NCBI RefSeq assembly: GCF_001266615.1
Contig: NZ_LGHZ01000009.1
Location: forward strand, 34,595-98,594
DNA: 64,000 nt
Direction of reading: 5' to 3'
From: Kluyvera genomosp. 1
Lineage (GTDB): Bacteria > Pseudomonadota > Gammaproteobacteria > Enterobacterales > Enterobacteriaceae
Shown here: positions 25,739 through 33,673 of the stretch, piece by piece
Layout of the letters: every line of letters starts with the position of its first letter
Numbering within the stretch: the stretch's first letter is position 1
Notes under the pieces: generated by a model
The model's database searches: none
Seen by the model: only the letters and a program-made list of their open reading frames with translations
Told to the model about the DNA's origin: nothing
Made by a program: the position numbers and the translations under genes

Positions 25739-26506
25739 TTACTGCGCCGGCAATGCAGGTACGTCGGCGTCAAACCAGGTCTGATAGATTTTAGCGTAGG
25801 TGCCATCAGCAACAATTTTCTTCAGGCCCGCGTTCAGCTTGTCGCGAAGTTCCGTATTGCCCTTAGCCACCGCAATGCCGAAATACTGGCGTTCAAACCT
25901 GGCATCCGGCACCAGCTTGAACTGTTTTTCTGGATGCTGTTTGATGTAGTACTTCACCACACCGACATCGCCAACCGCCGCGCTAACACCGTCTTCAAAC
26001 AGCTCCTGCAGCATTAATGGGGTGTTGTCAAAACGCTTAATCGCGGTGCTGTTTTTACCGAGGACATCAGATACCACGATGTCACCTGTACTGGAGTTCA
26101 CCACGCCAACTTTCTGATCTTTGAGGTCCGCCAGTGAAGCCACTTTGGAATCCTTCGGCACCACGATGGACTGCTCGGCCGGGAAATACGGCGCGGAGAA
26201 ATCGACCATTTGCTTACGTTTATCGGTAATGGTGATGCCAGAAATGATGATGTCACGGTCGCCGGATCCCAGGGTGGCGAAAATGCCTTCCCACGGCGTA
26301 TTGATCAGTTTGATATCGAAGTTTTCCGCCTTGGCGATCGCCTTGATGATATCGATATCAAAACCTTCTAACTGCTTCTGATTATTCTCGAACTCGAACG
26401 GGCGGTAGGTGCCGCCAGCACCGACGACATAAGTTTGTGCCGCCGCATATCCGCTGGCCACCAGTGCTGCCGTAAAGCAGCAGGCTTTCATCCATTTGCT
26501 GATCAT
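25739..26506 (-). CDS. Amino-acid ABC transporter substrate-binding protein
   Basis: This 255-residue periplasmic protein has a signal peptide (ending GYAAAQ-TYVVGAGGTY). It is of the SBP_bac_3 family: YRPFEFENNQKQLEGFDIDIIKAIAK, GITITDKRKQMVDFSAPYF and the G(D)VGVVKYY hinge. The ligand is probably a polar or basic amino acid, and the specificity is not readable. A candidate ArgR-like box upstream hints at arginine or a related amino acid. First gene of the operon. Confidence 0.92.
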   Translation of the reverse strand: MISKWMKACCFTAALVASGYAAAQTYVVGAGGTYRPFEFENNQKQLEGFDIDIIKAIAKAENFDIKLINTPWEGIFATLGSGDRDIIISGITITDKRKQMVDFSAPYFPAEQSIVVPKDSKVASLADLKDQKVGVVNSSTGDIVVSDVLGKNSTAIKRFDNTPLMLQELFEDGVSAAVGDVGVVKYYIKQHPEKQFKLVPDARFERQYFGIAVAKGNTELRDKLNAGLKKIVADGTYAKIYQTWFDADVPALPAQ

Positions 26507-26520
26507 GAGATTACCTTTTT

Positions 26521-26548
26521 ATGCAATTAATTTGCATAAAAATACATA
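26521..26548. promoter_or_regulatory. Candidate ArgR-like operator upstream of the amino-acid ABC operon
   Basis: TTTGCATAAAAATACATA (26531-26548) matches the 18-bp ARG-box pattern TNTGAATWWWWATTCANW with two mismatches. It overlaps a perfect dyad, ATGCAA-N5-TTGCAT (26521-26537). It lies 15-42 bp upstream of the binding-protein ATG at 26506. AT-rich DNA can match by chance, so confidence is modest. Confidence 0.4.
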
Positions 26549-26650
26549 ACTTATCCAGCAGATGCAATATGCCAGGAGCGTTATTATCTCGAAAAGCAAT
26601 AATTAAGCATTTTTATTGAATGATTAACGTCACTGAGGGACGGTGGGCCA

Positions 26651-27259
26651 CTACCCAATGGCTTTGGCCAACCAAATGGTGTGCCCGGCACAGTCCGGGT
26701 CCTCCATCTTCATCTCCAGCACCGTAAAACCAATTTCTGCCAGCCTTGCCCGGTACTCCTCCGGTGCGAGGCTTGCATGAAACAACGGCTCGCCCTCAAA
26801 CTGCCCCATCGCAATGCCGTCACCGGGGCCGCTGGTGAACATCAGCACGCTGCCGGGGTGGTTATGGCGAGCGAAGACCGAAAACATCTGCCGCTGGTCG
26901 TTCTGGGTGAGGTGGAAAAAACTGTCCCAGGCGAGCAGGCCGTCAAAGGTTTCACCGAGCACCAACGTGCGCATATCATGCTGCAACCAACGCTGTTCGG
27001 GAAAACGGCCGCGAGCGCGGCTCAGCATCGCCTCCGCCCCATCGACCCCGGTCAATTGAACGCCTTGTTGGATAAAATACTCCGCAATCGGCTGGCCGTT
27101 GCCGCAGCCCAGATCGAGCACGCTACCTGGCCGCCTCATTGCGGTCATAAAAGCATCCAACCAGCGCTTTTCAAAGAGCGAGCGCGAACGTAATCGGGCG
27201 AACGCGTCGGCATGACGCTGGTAAATCGGCAGTATTTCACGGGCGGCTGGATTATCCAT
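26651..27259 (-). CDS. Class I SAM-dependent methyltransferase
   Basis: This 202-residue cytosolic protein has a methyltransferase-11/25 Rossmann domain: motif I VLDLGCGNGQPIAEYF, the acidic loop TGVDGAEAML, and LLAWDSFFHLT after strand 4. The substrate is unknown. It stands alone between the ABC operon and the divergent SDR gene. No neighbour identifies a pathway. Confidence 0.85.
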   Translation of the reverse strand: MDNPAAREILPIYQRHADAFARLRSRSLFEKRWLDAFMTAMRRPGSVLDLGCGNGQPIAEYFIQQGVQLTGVDGAEAMLSRARGRFPEQRWLQHDMRTLVLGETFDGLLAWDSFFHLTQNDQRQMFSVFARHNHPGSVLMFTSGPGDGIAMGQFEGEPLFHASLAPEEYRARLAEIGFTVLEMKMEDPDCAGHTIWLAKAIG

Positions 27260-27451
27260 AGAGCCTCGGTGTTATGGTCTTTTGTCGAAGAATTAACAGC
27301 TTAGAGCAAAAGCATCCGCTTCGCCATTGGCATTCCAAGACGCGCGAATCACATCAAAAAGTCCCCGTCTGGTTATCGTTCGTGCATTCCTTTTGCCCTG
27401 CCGCCATCTAACAATGTAAGAGCTTCTGTACACCAAAATAAGGGGAAAACC

Positions 27452-28267
27452 ATGACGCAATCACATCAATATGACGACTGGCTGGGGCTTACGGGACAGG
27501 TGTTCGCCGTTACGGGAGCGGCAAGCGGGATTGGCGAAGCTATCGCCACCGCGCTAGCTTCGCAAGGTGCCGACGTGGCGCTGCTCGACCGCAACCCGGA
27601 AGGCTGCGAGGCGCTGCGCCAGAAGCTGGAACACTATCCGGGGCGGCGACTGGCAGTCGTCTGCGACGTTGCCAGCGAAGCACAAATCAAAGAAGCGGCG
27701 CATAGCGTCCGCACCCAGCTTGGCGACTGTTACGGTCTGGTCAACGCAGCCGGGATCTTACGCCCTGCCGGGCTTGCCGAGATAAGCATTGAGCAGTGGC
27801 AGACCCAGCTTAACGTTAACCTCACCGGCTACCTGCTGTGCGCCCGCGAATTTGCCGTTGATATGCGTAAAAACAAGCGCGGCAGTATCGTACATATCGG
27901 CTCCATCTCTGGGCGTATTCCACAGCCGTGGAGCGGTGCCTACAGCCCGGGAAAAGCCGCTGTTGGCCTGCTGTCCCAGCAGATCGCCGTGGAGTGGGGA
28001 CAGGATGGTATTCGCAGCAATCTGGTGGCACCGGGAATGATTGAAACCGCGCTCACCGCCGAATACTACGCCCAGCAGGGAGTACGCGAAGCCCGCGAGG
28101 CCTTCACCGCCAGCCAACGTATCGGTAAGCCGGAGGATATCGCCAACGCGGTATTGTTCCTGCTCAGCGATAAATCCGGCTATATCAACGGCGCGGAAAT
28201 TGGCGTCGATGGCGGCTTACCGACCATGCTGATGGGTAAACTGCCGCGACCGGGCTTTACCGGCTAA
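27452..28267 (+). CDS. Short-chain dehydrogenase/reductase of the oxidoreductase island
   Basis: This 271-residue classical SDR has the cofactor motif TGAASGIG, NAAG (VNAAGIL), catalytic Ser in HIGSISG and YSPGK (Tyr-x3-Lys). The acidic residue after strand 2 (LLDRNP) favours NAD(H). It probably oxidises an alcohol, or reduces a ketone, made by the neighbouring enzymes. AAGGGG precedes the start. It is convergent with the AraC gene, with only 5 bp between them. Confidence 0.92.
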   Translation: MTQSHQYDDWLGLTGQVFAVTGAASGIGEAIATALASQGADVALLDRNPEGCEALRQKLEHYPGRRLAVVCDVASEAQIKEAAHSVRTQLGDCYGLVNAAGILRPAGLAEISIEQWQTQLNVNLTGYLLCAREFAVDMRKNKRGSIVHIGSISGRIPQPWSGAYSPGKAAVGLLSQQIAVEWGQDGIRSNLVAPGMIETALTAEYYAQQGVREAREAFTASQRIGKPEDIANAVLFLLSDKSGYINGAEIGVDGGLPTMLMGKLPRPGFTG

Positions 28268-28272
28268 ACCAC

Positions 28273-29184
28273 TCACCTGCTCAGCGACATTGCCTGGGCA
28301 GGTTCACACTCTATCTCGCTGGGTTTGTCGCGGAAATCACGCGGTGAAAATCCGGTCGCGCGACGAAAGAAACGCGAAAAATAGGTCGCATCGCTAAAGC
28401 CAAGATAATCCGAAATTTGGCTCACGGTCATGCTGGTGTAAAGCAGACTGCGCTTGGCTTCCAGCAGCAGCCGCTGGTGCAACACACCCAGCGCGCTGCA
28501 GCCATGAAACTCGCGGCACAGCGTGTTGAGGTGCACCCCGGACATGCCTATTTGGCTGGCGTAGTGTGCCAGCGGGAAATGCTCCCGGTAGTGATGCTCC
28601 ACCAGCTGATTAAAGCGACGTACGGCGGCGCGTTTACGCTCCACCTTATCGCTCATCTCCGCCAGCGGTGTAGCCTGCCGGTTCAACCAGACCATCAGTG
28701 CACTCAGCTGCGAATGCAGCATCATCGCCCGCATCTCGTTATCCGCCGCATACTCCTGCTGTAGCGTGTGAAACAATGCGTTAATCTGCCCCTGCGAATC
28801 ACCGACCGCAATGCGCACCGGTCGGTTCAGCACCTGCATTGCCCGGCCAAACTGCTGTTCGAACTGGGCAATAAGCGGTGCGGCAAGCGACAGTGAAAAG
28901 CCGTTGGTGCCCGAAGAAAAGCGAAAACCGTGTACGCAGAGTGCGGGAATAATCTGTATGCAGGGCTGCGAAAACGGCTGGCGGACGCCTTCAATTTCGA
29001 TATCGCCCTCGCCCTGCTGAACGTAGAGAATTTGCACCAGATCGGTGTGTTGATGCGCGCGGATACGCCAGTCATATAGGCTGCTACGGCTATGAATCGA
29101 CTCACAGTGCAGCAGGTCTGGCGTCGGCCAGTGCCAGCTTTCACCGTAGAGTTTAAAAACCGGAATGCTATTTGTTAGATTCAT
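28273..29184 (-). CDS. AraC-family regulator (HpaA/PobR-like), island regulator 1
   Basis: This 303-residue protein has an N-terminal cupin-like ligand domain (HQHTDLVQILYVQQGEGDI, VHGFRFSSGTNG) and a C-terminal double helix-turn-helix (HYASQIGMSGVHLNTLCREFHG; ISDYLGFSDATYFSRFFRRATGFSP). It resembles HpaA/PobR activators of aromatic-acid catabolism. The AraC protein at 32756 shares its layout, including the PHFH/AHQH and VHGFRF motifs, so the two are paralogues. It is downstream of, and codirectional with, the flavin-enzyme operon. Confidence 0.92.
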   Translation of the reverse strand: MNLTNSIPVFKLYGESWHWPTPDLLHCESIHSRSSLYDWRIRAHQHTDLVQILYVQQGEGDIEIEGVRQPFSQPCIQIIPALCVHGFRFSSGTNGFSLSLAAPLIAQFEQQFGRAMQVLNRPVRIAVGDSQGQINALFHTLQQEYAADNEMRAMMLHSQLSALMVWLNRQATPLAEMSDKVERKRAAVRRFNQLVEHHYREHFPLAHYASQIGMSGVHLNTLCREFHGCSALGVLHQRLLLEAKRSLLYTSMTVSQISDYLGFSDATYFSRFFRRATGFSPRDFRDKPSEIECEPAQAMSLSR

Positions 29185-29209
29185 GACGCCTCCGTTGAGA
29201 TGGTGCGCG

Positions 29210-29240
29210 TCCCCGGGAACGCGAAAAGATTTCCCGGGGA
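29210..29240. terminator. Strong hairpin between the NIPSNAP and AraC genes
   Basis: TCCCCGGGAA (29210-29219) and TTCCCGGGGA (29231-29240) form a perfect 10-bp stem with an 11-base loop. It lies 11 bp after the reverse-strand NIPSNAP stop and 26 bp upstream of the araC ATG. Without a T run it may be a pause or processing site that lowers araC expression from the upstream operon. Confidence 0.55.
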
Positions 29241-29250
29241 GAGCTTAAGA

Positions 29251-29565
29251 TCAGCGCATAGAGGCTGCGCGAATCAGCCGCGTCTCCTGAGCCACAATAT
29301 ACGGCTCAGAGGCTTTTAGATAGGCGGCAAAATCCGGATGCGCATCGCGCAGGCGGCTGCGGCGTTCGTATTCATCGAGACTTTCATAGCCCCACAGATG
29401 TACAAACTGGTTTTGTGGCCCGACGAAGCTGGTGTAAAAACCCAGCGGGTTACCGAGGGTGTCGATAAGTACTGGCATCGCCAGCCGCTCAAACACCTCA
29501 ATAAACTCGTTCATTTTGCGCAGTCGGATGGTGTAAATCCGGTGGTCTACAATCGGCAGCGTCAT
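29251..29565 (-). CDS. NIPSNAP-family protein
   Basis: This 104-residue ferredoxin-like alpha/beta-barrel protein has the NIPSNAP pattern VDHRIYTIRLRKMNEFIEVFE and FVHLWGYESLDEYERR. The start at 29565 (MTLPIVDHRIY) overlaps the stop of the Old Yellow Enzyme gene by ATGA, so translation is coupled. Such proteins often accompany catabolic oxidoreductases; their biochemical role is undefined. It is the third gene of the flavin-enzyme operon. Confidence 0.88.
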   Translation of the reverse strand: MTLPIVDHRIYTIRLRKMNEFIEVFERLAMPVLIDTLGNPLGFYTSFVGPQNQFVHLWGYESLDEYERRSRLRDAHPDFAAYLKASEPYIVAQETRLIRAASMR

Positions 29566-30680
29566 GATTTGATCTCCGCTACCTGGTGCGTTGGCCAGCC
29601 CAGCGGTCCAAAACGGTCGTATGGCTTGGGCCATGGCGCCGTTTCGCCCAGCGCAATGGCGGCGTGAATCGGCCAGTTTGGGTCATCGAGCATACCGCGG
29701 CCAATCGCCACCAGGTCCGCCCGCTTTTCGGCAACAATCGCTTCGGCCTGCGGCGCTTCATAAATCAGCCCAACGGTAATCACCACCGCCTCCGGTAGCG
29801 CCTGTTTTACCGCCTCAGCAAACGGCACCATATAACCCGGCCGGTCGGCAGGCGGCGTCTGGTTATAGATGTTATAGCCACCAGAAACATGCAGATAGTC
29901 ATAGCCAAGAGCGTGCAGTTCGCGGGCAAACTGTACCGCTTCCTCCAGAGTCAGACCGCCTTCGGCAAATTCACCACCGTTGAAACGTACGCCCAGCGCC
30001 CGGCTTTTCGGCCACACATTGCGTAGCGCACGCGCCACCCGAAGCGGGAAACGCATACGATTTTCCGGGCTGCCGCCGTATTCGTCTTCGCGCAAATTGC
30101 TCAACGGCGAGAGGAATTGGTTCAGCAGATAGCCGTTTGCCGCATGCAGTTCAATAAAATCAACACCCGCATTCAGCGCCCGCTCAGCGGCGGCGACAAA
30201 GCCGTCGATGATGCGCGTCATCCCGGCCTCGTCAAGTTCCTGCGGCACTCGCCAGCCGGGCTTATAGGCCACTGCCGACGGCGCTACCGTTGGCCAGCCG
30301 CCTTCGTTATCAGTCAGCGACGCCCCCTGATTGCGCCACGGCGCGTTGGTACCCGCTTTACGTCCGGCATGGTTCAACTGTATGCCGATAGGGGTATTGC
30401 TGTAGGTGCGAATATCAGCGAGCAGCTTTTGCAATGCCTGCGCCTGTTCGCGGTTCCACAATCCCAGGCAGTGCGGGGTAATGCGCCCATCCGGCGTCAC
30501 GCCGTTGGCTTCACAAATCACCATTCCCGCGCCGGAAATGGCTAAACCGCCAATATGCTGGGCGTGCCACGGCGTGGCTAAGCCGTCGTCTGCCGCAGAA
30601 TATTGCGACATCGGCGGCACAACGATACGGTTGGCCAGCGTCAATGGCCCCATTGGTAACGGACTAAACAGTGTCGACAT
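29562..30680 (-). CDS. Old Yellow Enzyme-family NAD(P)H:flavin oxidoreductase (YqjM-like)
   Basis: This FMN-dependent ene-reductase of about 372 residues reduces activated C=C bonds of enones. YqjM-type features are ANRIVVPPMSQYS, the substrate-binding pair IELHAANGYLLNQFLSPL, GVRFNGGEF, HVSGG and LVAIGRGML. The redox-modulating Cys of YqjM (in PMCMYS) is Ser here. I use the ATG at 30680 (MSTLFSPLPMG), six bases after AGGAG; an ATG at 30698 overlapping the upstream stop is possible. It is cotranscribed with the KstD-like gene. Confidence 0.92.
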   Translation of the reverse strand: MSTLFSPLPMGPLTLANRIVVPPMSQYSAADDGLATPWHAQHIGGLAISGAGMVICEANGVTPDGRITPHCLGLWNREQAQALQKLLADIRTYSNTPIGIQLNHAGRKAGTNAPWRNQGASLTDNEGGWPTVAPSAVAYKPGWRVPQELDEAGMTRIIDGFVAAAERALNAGVDFIELHAANGYLLNQFLSPLSNLREDEYGGSPENRMRFPLRVARALRNVWPKSRALGVRFNGGEFAEGGLTLEEAVQFARELHALGYDYLHVSGGYNIYNQTPPADRPGYMVPFAEAVKQALPEAVVITVGLIYEAPQAEAIVAEKRADLVAIGRGMLDDPNWPIHAAIALGETAPWPKPYDRFGPLGWPTHQVAEIKS

Positions 30681-30694
30681 CATTTTCTCCTGAC

Positions 30695-32431
30695 TCATGA
30701 TGCGGCGCGCTGCGGCGTCGCTTCGGTTTCCCCACGCGCGGCCATGCTGCGGGCAGCGATATAGCCAAAGGTGGCGGCCGGGCCAATGGTGATCCCCGCC
30801 CCCGGATAGCTGCCGCCCATTATGCTGGCCATCTCATTCCCTGCCGCGTAAAGGCCGGGGATCGGTAGCCCCTGGTTGTCCAGCACCCGCGCTTCGCCGT
30901 CGGTTTTCAGGCCATGGAAGGTGCCGAGATCGCCCATGAACATTTTCACCGCATAGAACGGCCCCTGCTCAATGGGCGCCACGCACGGGTTGGGTTGATG
31001 GTTTGCGTCACCGAGATAGCGGTTGTAGGCGGATTCGCCGCGGCCAAACTGTGGGTCTTTGCCCAGCCGCGCCTCGGTGTTGTACTCCTCGACAGTGCGT
31101 TCAAGCGCTCGCACAGGAATCCCCATTTTTTGCGCCAGTTCCGCCAGCGTTTTTCCTTTCAGCAGGTAGCCACTGTTGACATACACCGACGCCGGAATCG
31201 GTGCTGGTTTAGCAAAGCCCATGCCGTATTTGCGCAGCGCCCGCTGGTCGCAAATCTGCCAGGCGAAGGTTTCCGCATCGTCGCGACAGGTTTCAATCAT
31301 GGCGATACCCACGTCGTGATAGGAGTCGGCTTCGTTGCAAAAGCGCACGCCGTGGCGGTTGAGCATAATGAAACCGGGTTTGTAGCGATCGACCAGGTGC
31401 GGGAAGACGTACTGCTGGCGGCCAATCTGCACCTTCGAGGCGGGGATCCACGCCGCACCGTGCGGATAGCTGTCGTCAAAGCGCGCGCCAATGCGTTCCG
31501 CCATCGCAATACCGTCACCGGTATCTACACCCGGTGGCGTTGGCGAGAGCTGAATACCGCCGCGACGAACGTGGGGATAGATTTTTTTCAGCCGCGTCTC
31601 ATCGCGGGCAAACCCGCCGGAGGCCAGCACCACGCCGCGTCGGGCATACAGTTTGACTCGTTCGCCGTTCACTTCCGCCACCACACCGCGCACCACGCCC
31701 TGTTCAACGATCAGATCTTTTGCCGCCACGCCGGTGTGAATCGGGATCCCCAAGTCCAACGCAGAGCAGGCCAGCCTGGCGACCACCGCGTTGCCGCCAT
31801 TGGCGGTGATCCCGCGCCCATAGCGGGCAATTTCCAGTAGATGTCGACTCAGGCGCTTGACCACGTATGCGAAAGATTTCAGCGATCGCGTGGCGTTGAA
31901 GAAGTGCTTCAAATCGTTGTTTGAGGAGCTGAACATCATGCCCATAAAGGTGATGGTACGCAGCGGCTTGCGCAGTCGCGACATCGCGTCGCCCAGCTCG
32001 CGGATATCAAAGGCTTCCGGCACCACCGAACGCCCGCGCATTACGCCGCCGGGAGCGTCGGGATGGTAGTCAGGGTATTGATACAGGTTGCAGCGAAAAC
32101 GGGTGTTGTCTTCAAAAAAACGCAGCATTTCCGGGCCATTTTGCAAAAACGCGTCAACAACCTCTGGGCGAAAGCTGTCTCCCGCTTCACTTTGCAGATA
32201 GGTGCGCGCGGACTGCTGGCTATCTTCGATGCCCTGCTGACGCGCCAGATGGTTGTCAGGGATCCACAGTACGCCGCCGGAAAAAGCGGTCGTGCCGCCG
32301 AACACCGGCTCTTTTTCGATAACCTGGACATCAAGTTCGTTCAGCCCGGCGGTAACCGCGGCGGATAAACCGCCGACGCCGCTGCCAATCACCAGCACAT
32401 CACACTCGCGGGCGGGAAGTTCTACAGCCAT
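30695..32431 (-). CDS. FAD-dependent dehydrogenase, 3-ketosteroid 1-dehydrogenase/fumarate reductase type
   Basis: This 578-residue flavoprotein has an N-terminal dinucleotide motif CDVLVIGSGVGGLSAAVTAG and FGGTTAFSGGVLWIP, which is characteristic of the KstD-like branch. A C-terminal FAD-contact segment (LYAAGNEMASIMGGSYPGAGITIGPA) is also present. Family members introduce double bonds next to ring ketones. Steroid specificity is not implied. It is the first gene of a reverse operon with the Old Yellow Enzyme and NIPSNAP genes. Both enone-forming and enone-reducing enzymes are thus side by side. Confidence 0.9.
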   Translation of the reverse strand: MAVELPARECDVLVIGSGVGGLSAAVTAGLNELDVQVIEKEPVFGGTTAFSGGVLWIPDNHLARQQGIEDSQQSARTYLQSEAGDSFRPEVVDAFLQNGPEMLRFFEDNTRFRCNLYQYPDYHPDAPGGVMRGRSVVPEAFDIRELGDAMSRLRKPLRTITFMGMMFSSSNNDLKHFFNATRSLKSFAYVVKRLSRHLLEIARYGRGITANGGNAVVARLACSALDLGIPIHTGVAAKDLIVEQGVVRGVVAEVNGERVKLYARRGVVLASGGFARDETRLKKIYPHVRRGGIQLSPTPPGVDTGDGIAMAERIGARFDDSYPHGAAWIPASKVQIGRQQYVFPHLVDRYKPGFIMLNRHGVRFCNEADSYHDVGIAMIETCRDDAETFAWQICDQRALRKYGMGFAKPAPIPASVYVNSGYLLKGKTLAELAQKMGIPVRALERTVEEYNTEARLGKDPQFGRGESAYNRYLGDANHQPNPCVAPIEQGPFYAVKMFMGDLGTFHGLKTDGEARVLDNQGLPIPGLYAAGNEMASIMGGSYPGAGITIGPAATFGYIAARSMAARGETEATPQRAAS

Positions 32432-32755
32432 AGGGGACCTCGCAGATGAATGATCTTTATTGTTTTATTTATGTTTTTAAAATGTTGCACATGCATTTTT
32501 CACAGCTCTCAAGGGAAAAAGAAGGCCACTTTCCAACCAAAACCTGCACTTTTCGACAATTGCGCCAAAGTGTGGTCTGACTCAACTTTTTTGCGGCTTC
32601 GGCAATAGAGAAGCGCCTGCTGTTAAGCCCTACTCAGCTCACAAGATGAACAACTGTCGCTTGCCTGGCGTCGATTTTTATCGCCGAATTCAGGCTCCAT
32701 TGATTACGGGAATTAACGCTTATGCAGCGCTCACCGACAGGACAAAACCGGCATC
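32432..32755. promoter_or_regulatory. Divergent control region between the KstD-like and second AraC genes
   Basis: This 324-bp region has an AT-rich stretch next to the flavin gene. CAAAACCTGCA (32538-32548) resembles the core of the shared island element at 32737-32760. TTCGACAA occurs near 32554, and its reverse complement occurs upstream of the SDR gene (near 27293). A 90-codon frame at 32646-32915 overlaps the araC start and is not called. Confidence 0.45.
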
Positions 32756-32760
32756 ATGCC
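32737..32760 (+). promoter_or_regulatory. Shared island element, copy 1 (overlaps the second araC start)
   Basis: ACAGGACAAAWCCGGCATC is common to this site and to 36575-36598. Over 24 bp the two copies match at 21 positions. Here it covers the araC ATG (32756-32758), as expected for an autoregulatory site. AraC proteins bind sites of this size, so an AraC operator is the best guess. Confidence 0.5.
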
Positions 32761-33673
32761 CACTAACGTCACTTCACGCCGGGCGCTGCCCAATTACGCG
32801 CTGTACGGTGCCGATGCTGGACAGTCGGCGGTCGATATCGTGCATCATGAGCGCATACCTTCCCGCGCCAGCCGCTTTGGTTTTGATATCGAGCCGCATT
32901 TTCACGATGCGCTGATCCAGCTGCTGTACATCACCCGCGGCGGTGGTGATACCTCGATTGATGGCCGGGTGTGGTGCTTTACCGCGCCATGTCTACTGGT
33001 GATCCCTGCCCGCTCAGTACATGGCTTTCGCTTTCACGAAGACGTTGACGGCCACGTCATCACCACCGCCCAATCGGCAATCGAATCCGTGGCGATGACC
33101 ACCGCTCCTGACCTGCTAACGGTTGTACGTGCCCCTGCGGTACTGGCCCTCGAAGCCACCCCATCCTCTGAGACTTCGTTAACCCTGCTGTTTGATGCTA
33201 TCGGGCGCGAGGCTGAGCACCCGGAGCGCTGGCAATACACCGCCGGGCTGGCGTTAACCCTCGCCCTGCTGGTGCAGGTGGCGCGGCTGAGCGAAAAAGC
33301 CCAGCTTGCGCAAAATCCGGCACGGGCAGCCGTAGTGGCCCGTATCGAGCGTTTTCGTGCCCTGCTCGACGCGCGCTGCCGTACCCGCCAGCCGGTGGCA
33401 AGCTACGCTGACGCGATGGGCATTTCCGCTGGACAGCTCACCCGTATTTGCCGCGAAGCGTTTGGCATTTCGGCGATCGAGGCTATCGATCGCCGCGCCA
33501 TCCATGAGGCAAAACGTCTGCTCGGTTATTCGTCGTTCAGCATCAAGCAGATTGCTCGTGAACTGGGCTTTCGCGATGAGGCTTACTTTGGCCGCTTCTT
33601 TCGCAAGCAAACCGGGCTGCGGCCCACCGAATATCGCCAGCAGGAGCAGGGGCGTCTGCGGCTCTCACCTTAG
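32756..33673 (+). CDS. AraC-family regulator, island regulator 2
   Basis: This 305-residue protein has a cupin-like sensor domain (PHFHDALIQLLYITRGGGDT, SVHGFRFHEDVDGHVIT) and a C-terminal AraC DNA-binding domain (SYADAMGISAGQLTRICREAFG; IARELGFRDEAYFGRFFRKQTGLRP). It is a paralogue of the regulator at 28273-29184. It converges on the P450 fusion gene with a 4-bp overlap. There is no strong Shine-Dalgarno at the ATG, and the shared 24-bp element covers the start codon. It probably controls the P450 and flavin-enzyme genes. Confidence 0.9.
   Translation: MPTNVTSRRALPNYALYGADAGQSAVDIVHHERIPSRASRFGFDIEPHFHDALIQLLYITRGGGDTSIDGRVWCFTAPCLLVIPARSVHGFRFHEDVDGHVITTAQSAIESVAMTTAPDLLTVVRAPAVLALEATPSSETSLTLLFDAIGREAEHPERWQYTAGLALTLALLVQVARLSEKAQLAQNPARAAVVARIERFRALLDARCRTRQPVASYADAMGISAGQLTRICREAFGISAIEAIDRRAIHEAKRLLGYSSFSIKQIARELGFRDEAYFGRFFRKQTGLRPTEYRQQEQGRLRLSP

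Noticed and set aside
30914..31840. 308-codon forward frame opposite the KstD-like gene
   Set aside because: Antisense shadow; its composition (His/Arg/Phe-rich) and lack of motifs contrast with the well-conserved flavin domains on the other strand.
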